Of a stretch of DNA of 64,000 nucleotides, positions 18,861 to 26,564 are shown piece by piece. Position 1 is the first letter of the stretch, and every line of letters starts with the position of its first letter. The stretch spans positions 1,240,001 through 1,304,000 of the forward strand of contig NZ_CP020465.1 in NCBI RefSeq assembly GCF_002076895.1, given 5' to 3'. The stretch comes from Cognaticolwellia beringensis (GTDB taxonomy: Bacteria > Pseudomonadota > Gammaproteobacteria > Enterobacterales > Alteromonadaceae). Both the position numbers and the translations under genes were made by a program. The notes under the pieces were generated by a model, which worked only from the letters and a program-made list of their open reading frames with translations, was not told where the DNA came from and did no database searches.

Positions 18861-19585
18861 GTATAGTCACTGAGCAGCTGAGCTTCCATTATGGTAAAAA
18901 AACGGTAATTGATAATCTAAGCCTGAAAATTAACAGCGGTTTTAACGTGTTACTTGGGCCAAATGGGGCCGGGAAAAGTACCTTGTTTTCAATGTTAACA
19001 GGCCTTTCTCAGGCGTCTATTGGTAACGTTCACATTAATGGTTATGACCTTAAAGAAAATCGCCCTAAAATCATGCGTTCGATGGGCGTGGTTTTTCAGC
19101 AAAGTACACTAGATTTTGATTTATCTGTAAAACAAAATTTAGTTTATTATGCCGCGTTGCATGGCATTTCAGCATCGAAAGCCCTGAGTAATATCAGCGA
19201 TATATTATCGCAATTACAATTAACGCAGCGACTTAATGACAAAGTCAGATCGTTAAATGGTGGGCATCGTCGCCGAGTTGAAATTGCCCGCGCGTTAATT
19301 CATCAACCCAAAGTATTGTTGTTAGATGAAGCCACGGTAGGTTTAGATATTGATAGCCGAAAAATGATCACTGATTATGTAGGGAAACTCTGCATAGATT
19401 TAGATATTTGCGTGTTATGGGCTACACATTTAATTGATGAAATAGCAGAGAATGATCAACTTATACTGATCAACGAAGGAAAAATCACTGCACAGGGCTT
19501 AAGCCGTGAACTATGTAAGAAGCACAACGTTGACGATATATATCAACTGTATCGCCGATTAACCACTAGTACGGAGCTTGTCTAA
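18857..19585 (+). CDS. ABC transporter ATPase, PQQ-alcohol-catabolism type (PedA/LutE-like)
   Basis: A 242-residue ABC ATPase has Walker A GPNGAGKST (34-42), Q-loop VVFQQ, Walker B VLLLDE (153-158), D-loop GLD and H-loop WATHL. The signature is LNGGH (133-137) instead of LSGGQ. It starts at the ATG at 18857, which overlaps the propeller stop; an upstream GTG frame (18830) is not needed. It pairs with the following ABC-2 permease. In Pseudomonas putida the corresponding PedA1A2BC transporter is reported to be needed for rare-earth-dependent growth on alcohols. Confidence 0.88.
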   Translation: MSIVTEQLSFHYGKKTVIDNLSLKINSGFNVLLGPNGAGKSTLFSMLTGLSQASIGNVHINGYDLKENRPKIMRSMGVVFQQSTLDFDLSVKQNLVYYAALHGISASKALSNISDILSQLQLTQRLNDKVRSLNGGHRRRVEIARALIHQPKVLLLDEATVGLDIDSRKMITDYVGKLCIDLDICVLWATHLIDEIAENDQLILINEGKITAQGLSRELCKKHNVDDIYQLYRRLTTSTELV

Positions 19586-20367
19586 TGAGCAGCCAATATC
19601 TGTATTGTTTTAATGGCATTGTTAAACGTGAAGTTTTACGCTTTTTTCAACAACGTTCTCGTTTACTTAGCGCGCTCGTTAGGCCTTTATTGTGGTTGGT
19701 AGTATTTGCAGCAGGCTTCAGGGCGGCTTTAGGGGTGTCAATAATGGAACCTTACGGCACTTATATTACTTATCAGCAATATATTACTCCTGGCCTTTGT
19801 TGCATGATTATTTTATTTAATGGCATGCAAAGTTCCCTTTCTATGGTTTATGACCGTGAAATGGGCAGTATGAAAGTGCTTTTAATGAGCCCATTACCGC
19901 GCCCCTATTTATTGTGCTGTAAGTTAATTGCCAGTGCCTTGTTGTCGCTTTTACAAGTGGTTATTTTTTTACTCTTTGCCCAGTTAGTCGATGTAGATAT
20001 TCCACTGCTAGGTTATTTAAGTGCAATACCCGCTATTTTCTTGATTGCGTTTTTTCTAGGCGCGCTAGGCTTGATGTTGTCTAATTTGATTAAGCAATTA
20101 GAGAACTTTGCTGGCGTGATGAATTTTGTTATTTTCCCTATGTTCTTTCTATCTAGCGCCTTGTATCCGCTTTGGAAAATGAAAGAAGCGAGCATTTGGC
20201 TATATTGGATTTGCCAGTTTAACCCTTTTACGGCCTGTGTTGAGTTATTACGATTTGCACTTTATGGACAATTGAATTATTCGGCATTATTAACGGTATT
20301 AATTGCCACCAGCATTGCATCATTTTTTGCGTTAATGAGTTTTAAGCCACAACTTGGGCGTAAGTAA
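19585..20367 (+). CDS. ABC-2 type permease of the PQQ-associated transporter (PedC/LutF-like)
   Basis: The 260-residue membrane protein has about six hydrophobic segments and the ABC-2 family core. It includes VYDREMGSMKVLLMSPLPRP, the coupling segment, and FFLGALGLMLSNLIKQLEN. The start overlaps the ATPase stop by one base (TAATG), so translation is coupled. ABC-2 permeases usually export. In this family the direction and cargo are unsettled, as related genes are linked to lanthanide supply. It is the last gene of the cassette. Confidence 0.87.
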   Translation: MSSQYLYCFNGIVKREVLRFFQQRSRLLSALVRPLLWLVVFAAGFRAALGVSIMEPYGTYITYQQYITPGLCCMIILFNGMQSSLSMVYDREMGSMKVLLMSPLPRPYLLCCKLIASALLSLLQVVIFLLFAQLVDVDIPLLGYLSAIPAIFLIAFFLGALGLMLSNLIKQLENFAGVMNFVIFPMFFLSSALYPLWKMKEASIWLYWICQFNPFTACVELLRFALYGQLNYSALLTVLIATSIASFFALMSFKPQLGRK

Positions 20368-20704
20368 ATATTATACCAATTTGATTAATCAAAATTACTC
20401 TCTTTTAGCTTAAGTTTGAACAGATGAGTAGAGTAGATCTATAAATTGAATGACCGCTATGTCGAAATAAGTGTCACTTTGATGTAATGTTTAAATGACC
20501 GCCATGGTGGCGCAAAAGTAGACCATGGCGACTAATAATCAGAGTGACTAGTCTATGTTTTCTGCAAGCTTAAAACTGCCGCTGAACTTCCATTATTTAA
20601 TGTTAGCTTTGAGCCTATTATTGAGACTATAAAAACTATAAATTGGATGCAAATTAGCTAAACCACTACACTTCAAAGCGATAATCTCAAACGATGCCTA
20701 CATA
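20368..20704. other. intergenic stretch with repeat fragments, no gene
   Basis: No convincing ORF is present. At 20374-20395 lies one arm of the 'ataccaatttgattaat' repeat family seen complete at 33048-33212. At 20448-20470 is 'gaccgctatgtcgaa', which resembles a segment of the repeat array near 23.8 and 24.3 kb. These are best read as remnants of mobile sequence. Confidence 0.5.
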
Positions 20705-21148
20705 CTATAGGATTGATGCTACTTGTCTTTTAGTCATACGACTCTTTATTATAAATACGCGTAGATGGTCATAACTCAAGTTAAAAATGAACGCATAAAT
20801 AGTAATGAAAATTGTTACCCCTAAATCCATTATAAAAGCATCCCAAAAACTCAAATCTAGAATAAAAGCCATAACTGGAATAGTAAAAAACAATAATCCC
20901 GCTTCAAATAAAAATACATGCACGATACGAATCAACAATGACCGCTTAGTTTTTTCGCCTTTAACGTAGAGATCAAACACATAATTAAAACTGTAATTCC
21001 AGAACATTGCCATACTAGCGATAACTATCATTGTTTCTGATAGTGCGCTGATGTCATGCTGCGTGAATATTACTAAACCTGTAATTGACATAATTAAGGC
21101 TAACACTTCAAATGTTACTGAATGAAAGACTCTCTCTATTTTTCCCAT
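20705..21148 (-). CDS. PACE family efflux protein (AceI-like)
   Basis: The 147-residue protein is two tandem bacterial-transmembrane-pair domains, four helices in all. Each half has the family motifs: RVFHSVTFE (Glu14) with FWNYSFNYVFD, then RIVHVFLFE with TIYAFIFNLSYD. PACE proteins are proton-coupled exporters of biocides such as chlorhexidine and of short-chain diamines. The divergent LysR gene 133 bases away mirrors the aceI-aceR layout, which suggests ligand-induced expression. Confidence 0.9.
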   Translation of the reverse strand: MGKIERVFHSVTFEVLALIMSITGLVIFTQHDISALSETMIVIASMAMFWNYSFNYVFDLYVKGEKTKRSLLIRIVHVFLFEAGLLFFTIPVMAFILDLSFWDAFIMDLGVTIFITIYAFIFNLSYDHLRVFIIKSRMTKRQVASIL

Positions 21149-21227
21149 TGTTTTTTACCTAAAAAATATGATTAACTTACTTTAGAAGTTGTTATTATGT
21201 CAGGAATAAAATAGATAAAAAGTTAAC

Positions 21228-21250
21228 AACCATCACGCTTGGTGATGGTT
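21228..21250. promoter_or_regulatory. perfect inverted repeat between PACE and LysR genes
   Basis: AACCATCAC (21228-21236) pairs perfectly with GTGATGGTT (21242-21250) across a five-base spacer. It lies in the divergent intergenic region, 31 bases before the LysR ATG. No T-run follows, so an operator is more likely than a terminator. The assignment to the LysR protein is inferred. Confidence 0.45.
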
Positions 21251-21281
21251 GGCTTGAAATCATTCACCATGAGACTTGTTA

Positions 21282-22190
21282 ATGTACAGCTTTGAACAAC
21301 TAAAAGTATTTATCACAGTGTGCGAGATGGGATCGTTCTCAGCGGCTGCACGTAAACTAAAACGTGCCCAATCAGGGGTTAGCCAAGCGATCGCGAATCT
21401 TGAAATATCTATTAACCAGGAGTTATTTAATCGAGAAAAGAATACGCCTGTATTAACAGCAAATGGTAAAACGCTGTTACCCATTGCAAAATCAATTATT
21501 CACCAACAAAGATACTTCGATCAAAAATTAGAATCTTTAAGCAATAAATATGAAAATGAGTTAGTGATTGCCATAGATGAAAGTTTAGTGAGTAGTGATT
21601 TGTTAAACATTTTCACTCCTCTTTCAGAGCAATTTCCTATCACTCATATTGAAATTATAAGCACTTCAACTTTTGAAGTTGAGGAGTTAGTACGAACAGG
21701 TAAAGCACAAGCAGGTTTAATATACGCGGATAGTGAATTAAAAGTAGATATGGATTTCTTCTTGCTAGGGCAAGCTAGATTTTTAACTATCTGTGCACCT
21801 GAGCATCCATTAGTTGCACTTAATACAGTGGAAGATAATGATTTAAAAAGATATCGTCAATGTGTACACCGTTGTATTAAGCAAAGAGAGCTGTGGTTTA
21901 GCTATGCAATAAGCACAAAAGTTTGGTATGCCAATACGCACAAGACCTTAATCGATTTGGTTCTCCAAGGTACGGGGTGGGCTAGCGTACCTGAGCAGTT
22001 AATAAAGCAATACCTAGACCAAGGGAGTCTTATTGCTTTACCTGTTGCACATGAATACAGCGGATGGCTAACACCTGTGGGTTGTTTAATTTCCAGAAGT
22101 CATCCAACGGGCCCTGTATTAACCAGCCTGATAGAAAGCTTACAGGAATACCACTTTAGTAATGATCATTGGGAAATTAGAAATAAATAA
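21282..22190 (+). CDS. LysR-family transcriptional regulator, probably of the PACE gene
   Basis: The N-terminal winged helix-turn-helix is classic: FITVCEMGSFSAAARKLKRA then QSGVSQAIANLEISI, followed by a LysR effector-binding domain (about 90-290). It has 302 residues from the ATG at 21282; the frame opens at TTG 21276 but the ATG is preferred. It is divergent from the PACE efflux gene, as AceR is from AceI. The effector is unknown but is likely to be a substrate of the exporter. Confidence 0.88.
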   Translation: MYSFEQLKVFITVCEMGSFSAAARKLKRAQSGVSQAIANLEISINQELFNREKNTPVLTANGKTLLPIAKSIIHQQRYFDQKLESLSNKYENELVIAIDESLVSSDLLNIFTPLSEQFPITHIEIISTSTFEVEELVRTGKAQAGLIYADSELKVDMDFFLLGQARFLTICAPEHPLVALNTVEDNDLKRYRQCVHRCIKQRELWFSYAISTKVWYANTHKTLIDLVLQGTGWASVPEQLIKQYLDQGSLIALPVAHEYSGWLTPVGCLISRSHPTGPVLTSLIESLQEYHFSNDHWEIRNK

Positions 22191-22441
22191 CTGGGTCTAT
22201 TTAATTCTAATATAGTGATTTAATAACATAAAAGGTTTATGCTGGAAAATATCTCTTACCTGTGCCATCTAATAACATTTAACTGTACCACTCAATTACA
22301 TTCAGCTGCACCATCATTAATTCATATTCAGTTAGCATTAGTTAAACTCTGAAGTGATGAAAATATAATTCTTTGAGTATCAAAAAAAGAACTATTCTTT
22401 TAAAATAAAATTTATAAAATTCTGATAAGAGGTATTTTAAT

Positions 22442-22951
22442 ATGTGTAAAGCAGATCCAATCCCTGATATTCAATTTTCTGCAGGTATGGAAACTCAAAC
22501 GGGGAAAGTATTAAAAGGTACTTTTAGGAATCAGTTTATAGATGCTCAGAATGTCATTGAACAACGTAACCTTATAGGTAACTTTTATTATCGTGATGAC
22601 AACTCATTCCAACGTGAAATTGCTGTTGCTACTGCATGGCTAGCTCATGCGGTTCGTCTAGAGTGTCGGAAAAATATGAATAGTAAATTAACAGCTAGAG
22701 TAATCAGTGACTTAATGACAGCCTGGGGAGTTAAGCAGTTTGGAGAAATAGATAAAATGCCTGTGCAGGTCAGCTCATTTACTGCAGTAGTAGCTTTAGT
22801 CTTGTTTGAAAGTGCGGGGGTTCGTATTTCATTTAAAAAAGAAAACCACTATCCTTATACGAACTTAACTAATTTAAGTTCAAAGATTCTTGATAATAAA
22901 TGGCTCAAAGGAGAATCAGGGATAATGCACCGAGAATTACAAATATTATAA
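22442..22951 (+). CDS. hypothetical protein, unrecognised
   Basis: I do not recognise this 169-residue protein. It has no signal peptide or membrane helix. It begins MCKADPIPDIQFSAGMETQT and contains a mainly helical, mildly hydrophobic middle (AVATAWLAHAVRLECRKNM, VQVSSFTAVVALVLFESAG). A weak AGAGG-like site (aagagg) precedes the ATG. It stands alone between the LysR gene and an istB remnant, so it may be accessory cargo. Confidence 0.6.
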   Translation: MCKADPIPDIQFSAGMETQTGKVLKGTFRNQFIDAQNVIEQRNLIGNFYYRDDNSFQREIAVATAWLAHAVRLECRKNMNSKLTARVISDLMTAWGVKQFGEIDKMPVQVSSFTAVVALVLFESAGVRISFKKENHYPYTNLTNLSSKILDNKWLKGESGIMHRELQIL

Positions 22952-23138
22952 TCCGTTGATTTTCTTTTTTACAATCAACTCTTCGCCAAAACTATATGGA
23001 TGCTAATTGTCATAACGGTAATGTAAACACTTTTATTAAACTTAAGTTAGCTTACAAATACCTACTACATCACATTTATTGAGAAATAAGTTCGGATTGA
23101 TGTAGTAGATAGAATTACAGATATTTCCTGCTAAACAG

Positions 23139-23444
23139 TTATTTAGCTTTTGCCTTAGCTCTTCTCATTGATGGTCCTTTTAATAATACATCATGAGAGT
23201 TATGAACAATTCGGTCTATTATTGCATCGGCAATAGTTTCATCTTTAAATGATTCAAACCATTGAGGAATAGGATATTGTGTCGTTAATACTAATGAACC
23301 ATTCATGCTTCTCTTATCTATAATTTCTAATAAGTGAGGGCAAAACCGGTTATCAATTCCACCTAAACACCAGTCATCGAGTACTAATATTTTATATCTA
23401 GCTAACTGGTTTTTTAACTTACGAAGAGATCCATCCGCAACCGA
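23139..23444 (-). pseudogene. istB: IstB-like ATPase fragment (IS21 family), N-terminus lost
   Basis: The minus strand encodes an uninterrupted 101-residue C-terminal piece of an IstB helper ATPase. It includes YKILVLDDWCLGG (Walker B), NGSLVLTTQYP (sensor region) and DRIVHNSHDVLLKGPSMRR. The Walker A half and istA are missing. The fragment stops exactly where the first copy of the repeat array begins (23443), so the array appears to have cut or replaced the rest of the element. Confidence 0.85.
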
Positions 23445-24373
23445 TTAAGTGTGCCACTCATAATAACTCCCTTTGCAAATTATCTATCTTGATTACGATT
23501 AACTATGCCACCCATAATAACTCCCTTTGCAAATTATCTATCTTGATGATTTGTCGATGTTCTCTATAACCTTAGCCGCAGCCTTGGCTGTCCGTTATAG
23601 CGGTAGACTGTACAAAAATTCAAATCCCTGAACACCAGCAGAGCGGTTTAAACAAGATGTTGCGTTGAACAATTGAACTCACATGGCAAAGCGGTCTATT
23701 TATTGTGGTAAATTCAAGGAAAGATTAGGTCGGCTTTTTGGAATAATTAGTGTGAATAGTAATGATCGTTATGACCGTAATGTCGGATAAAACGACAAAA
23801 ATCGCTATGTCGAATTGAAGCTCAAAGCTGACGGTGAAGGATTAAGTATGCCACCCATAATAACTCCCTTTGCAGATTATCTATCTTGATGATTTGTCGA
23901 TGTTCTCTACAAGGATTAAGTATGCCACCCATAATAACTCCCTTTGCAGATTATCTATCTTGATGATTTGTCGATGTTCTCTACAACCTTAGCCGCAGCC
24001 TTGGCTGTCCGTTATAGCGGTAGACTGTACGATTAACTATGCCACCCATAATAACTCCCTTTGCAAATTATCTATCTTGATGATTTGTCGATGTTCTCTA
24101 TAACCTTAGCCGCAGCCTTGGCTGTCCGTTATAGCGGTAGACTGTACAAAAATTCAAATCCCTGAACACCAGCAGAGCGGTTTAAACAAGATGTTGCGTT
24201 GAACAATTGAACTCACATGGCAAAGCGGTCTATTTATTGTGGTAAATTCAAGGAAAGATTAGGTCGGCTTTTTGGAATAATTAGTGTGAATAGTAATGAT
24301 CGTTATGACCGTAATGTCGGATAAAACGACAAAAATCGTTATGTCGAATTGAAGCTCAAAGCTGACGGTGAAG
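23443..24373. repeat. nested array of five repeat copies with a common left end
   Basis: Five direct copies start with GATTAA(C/G)T(A/G)TGCCAC at 23443, 23497, 23840, 23914 and 24031. Copies 2 (23497-23839) and 5 (24031-24373) are 343 bp each, have no indels and differ at about one base (23802 region C versus T). Copies 1, 3 and 4 share the left end but stop after about 51, 74 and 117 bp. The left end also occurs at 24974, next to the Y1 transposase gene. The longest copies contain an ORF-like tail ending near 24465. No conventional insertion sequence or CRISPR architecture fits. Confidence 0.88.
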
Positions 24374-24465
24374 TTCAAGTTTTATATGTTAACTATGAGC
24401 CTAAAGTTACTGTTTTAAATCAAAGTTCGCTTTACCAATATCCAACTAACATTAACAACGGATAA
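24337..24465 (+). pseudogene. C-terminal ORF remnant at the end of repeat copy 5
   Basis: A 42-codon open tail ends at TAA 24463-24465. It starts inside copy 5 of the repeat array and continues 92 bases beyond it. It reads RYVELKLKADGEVQVLYVNY and then a non-descript end. It has no start of its own in frame after an upstream stop. It looks like the end of a larger gene that the repeat unit carries along. I cannot name the parent. Confidence 0.4.
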
Positions 24466-24551
24466 TTCTCCGGGGGCAAGTTATTATGACTGGCTTAAAA
24501 AACCTTTTATTTACAAGGTCTTATCTAAGCGAATATTCTGTTCTCGATACA

Positions 24552-24881
24552 CTAGCCTTTGTCATATCCTTTGTCGCTCATACAGCTTTGAATGGTTGAG
24601 TCAAAGACTTGTTGCCAATCTTCTTGTGCTTTCTTATTTTGTTCTTTAATTTTCTTTTGGGAAAAAGAACAAGAGGGATCGAATCTAGTCGAACATTTAA
24701 GTAATGGTTGACTCATCGGAGCTTCACCTGCTTTTGTGGTTGCCAAAACCTTGCAATCATCTAACGCTACTTTTTGTTTATTTTTTTCACTGGTGGCTTG
24801 CTTTACCCACTTTGTTTCGTTCTCGGTGGCAACACATCCAGCCAGCATTAAGACCAAACTACAAAAGATAAGTTTTTTCAT
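24552..24881 (-). CDS. small lipoprotein, unknown function
   Basis: The 109-residue protein has a lipoprotein signal, MKKLIFCSLVLMLAGC, with the lipobox Cys at 16. The mature part is short, Lys-rich and contains several cysteines (CKVLATTKAG, CSTRFDPSCSF, CMSDKGYDKG), suggesting disulfides in the periplasm. An AGG-containing ribosome site precedes the ATG. It sits between the repeat array and the Y1 transposase gene. No function can be assigned. Confidence 0.75.
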   Translation of the reverse strand: MKKLIFCSLVLMLAGCVATENETKWVKQATSEKNKQKVALDDCKVLATTKAGEAPMSQPLLKCSTRFDPSCSFSQKKIKEQNKKAQEDWQQVFDSTIQSCMSDKGYDKG

Positions 24882-25184
24882 AAAGGTTCCTTACTCTATT
24901 GAGTGTTATTTATAGGTTAGAAAATTGAGTTTAACTAGCATAAACCACCAGCACGCCTGACACAACAAGCTATGATTAACTATGCCACCCAATGATAACT
25001 CCGCAAAGATAACGCTCTGAAACACCGCTATCCTAGGGTCAATCAACAATGCATGTATTTCATATTATAAGCTTTTGTATGTCGATTTTTATCGATTTTG
25101 ATTAAATTAGGGAGTTTCAGGCATGCTTTGGTTGCTACCTAAAGGTAACTATATTTTTATTGCTGTCTAAGAATGTAGTTAAGT
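24882..25184. other. intergenic stretch with a diverged copy of the array end
   Basis: No gene is seen. GATTAACTATGCCACCCA at 24974-24991, then a diverged ATGATAACTCC, matches the left end of the repeat array units. It precedes the transposase stop by about 200 bases and may be one boundary of that element. Confidence 0.55.
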
Positions 25185-26177
25185 TTAAGCGCTATTTAAA
25201 CAAGCTTCAGCATTGCTGATACCATGTGCTCGTTTTAAGCCGACATGCTCGGTAAATTCACATAAATGCTCTACGGTGCCAACTGCGCCAGTGAATATAC
25301 CTTCGAAGTTTGTTGTGAGTTTTAGCCAGCTTTCGTCGCTAATGTGCAGCCTCAACAGTATATTTGCTGTATTAGCACTGATAGCTCCGTGTTTGTCTGC
25401 TCTTATTACGCGACCTGTTTCATCTACAAGGGCTAAGTAATCTTTCAAGCTAAAAGAAATACCTGTAGTTTGTGCTTGCTTTTCATTGCCGGTGAAAGGT
25501 AGTAATTTCTTCGGTTGTTCGCCATTTAATGCGGCTTTGATACGTAGTTGAATACTAGTAAAACTCGATTTTTCAGGTGTTGGCGCAATACCTGCGCGTA
25601 CAGGATTTAAATCTACATAAGCCATGCAAGCGAGTAATGCTCCTTCATCTAATAAAGCTTGTGATTTAAAGCGTCCTTCCCAAAAGTGGCCTGTACACTT
25701 ATCTTCTTTATTTGCTTGCCTGGCAATTGGCTCGTTTAATGCGCGCATAAACCAACTGATATCGATTAAGCGTTGTTTATAGACTAGTGCTGTTTCTTCA
25801 ACCATGTCCATTTCAAATTTAGTTAGCGATTGCTCTGCTTGATACTTTCTGGTCAAAATGGTGCCTTTAAACAACTTATGCCAACGGGTAAGTACATCTA
25901 GGGTAGACCATTTTTTCACTTGTGCACTATCAACGTGAAGCACTAAATGTAAGTGATTATGCATTACAGCATGGGCGCAAATATCAATAGAAAAAACTCG
26001 AGATAGTTGAAAAATACGTTGCTCAATCCAGCTGCGCCTATGCTCATAACTCACCCCGGTTTCTTTATCAATGCCACATAAAAATGCCTTGCGGACAGTT
26101 CGGCTGCAAACATGATAATACGGAGTATCAGATAAACTAATCTGTTGTGAACGAGGTTTAGGCATAATAATCACCAC
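25185..26177 (-). CDS. REP-associated Y1 (IS200-like) transposase, RAYT
   Basis: The 330-residue protein has an N-terminal Y1 transposase domain: DTPYYHVCSRTVRKAFL, the HUH-type motif AVMHNHLHLVLHV, and the catalytic-Tyr region MAYVDLNPVRAGI. HFWEGRFKSQAL is typical of this group. It acts by single-strand DNA cleavage and joining. The annotated start may be three codons early (MVIIMPKPRS; Met5 at 26165 is the likely start). Copies of a shared motif (GCCACCCA) flank it at about 24979 and, inverted, at 26233. Confidence 0.88.
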   Translation of the reverse strand: MVIIMPKPRSQQISLSDTPYYHVCSRTVRKAFLCGIDKETGVSYEHRRSWIEQRIFQLSRVFSIDICAHAVMHNHLHLVLHVDSAQVKKWSTLDVLTRWHKLFKGTILTRKYQAEQSLTKFEMDMVEETALVYKQRLIDISWFMRALNEPIARQANKEDKCTGHFWEGRFKSQALLDEGALLACMAYVDLNPVRAGIAPTPEKSSFTSIQLRIKAALNGEQPKKLLPFTGNEKQAQTTGISFSLKDYLALVDETGRVIRADKHGAISANTANILLRLHISDESWLKLTTNFEGIFTGAVGTVEHLCEFTEHVGLKRAHGISNAEACLNSA

Positions 26178-26564
26178 ACTTAAAAGAGTAAATTAAGTGT
26201 AGTATATTGGTGAAAATAAGAGCAAATTATTATGGGTGGCTTAAAAGGAAAAGGAAAAGGAAAAGGAAAATTTTGTTAACTTTACCAATGTACAGCCGAC
26301 CATTCAGATAAGTGAAATTAGAATTTAGTAATACTACAATCAAATAAAATGCATAAGTGGACATTTTTCATCGTGATAAAGGTATAAACACAGGGGAGTA
26401 AATTAGTCATACTTTAGCAGGAGGATATTTGAGTTTGTTTTATGTAAATATCTGATTTTATATGTTTTATTTTATTTTTATGTTTCATTGTTCTTGTAGG
26501 TGATATTGATTAATTTAGCCATCAGGTTACATTGTCAGCTCTTCATTTTATTTTGAGAGTTGTT
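26178..26564. other. intergenic stretch with inverted array motif and AAAAGG repeats
   Basis: TTATTATGGGTGGC (26227-26240) is the reverse complement of the array head GCCACCCATAATAA. It is followed by four AAAAGG units (26243-26270). The remainder precedes the TonB receptor gene and is AT-rich. I see no gene. Confidence 0.6.

Noticed and set aside
24003-24030. Possible tRNA-like or attachment site in the GC-richer segment of the repeat units
   Set aside because: The segment does not form a cloverleaf and recurs in copies 2, 4 and 5 as part of the repeat unit.
23443-24373. CRISPR-like repeated region
   Set aside because: Units are 51-343 bp, directly adjacent with no unique spacers of constant size, and no cas genes are present.
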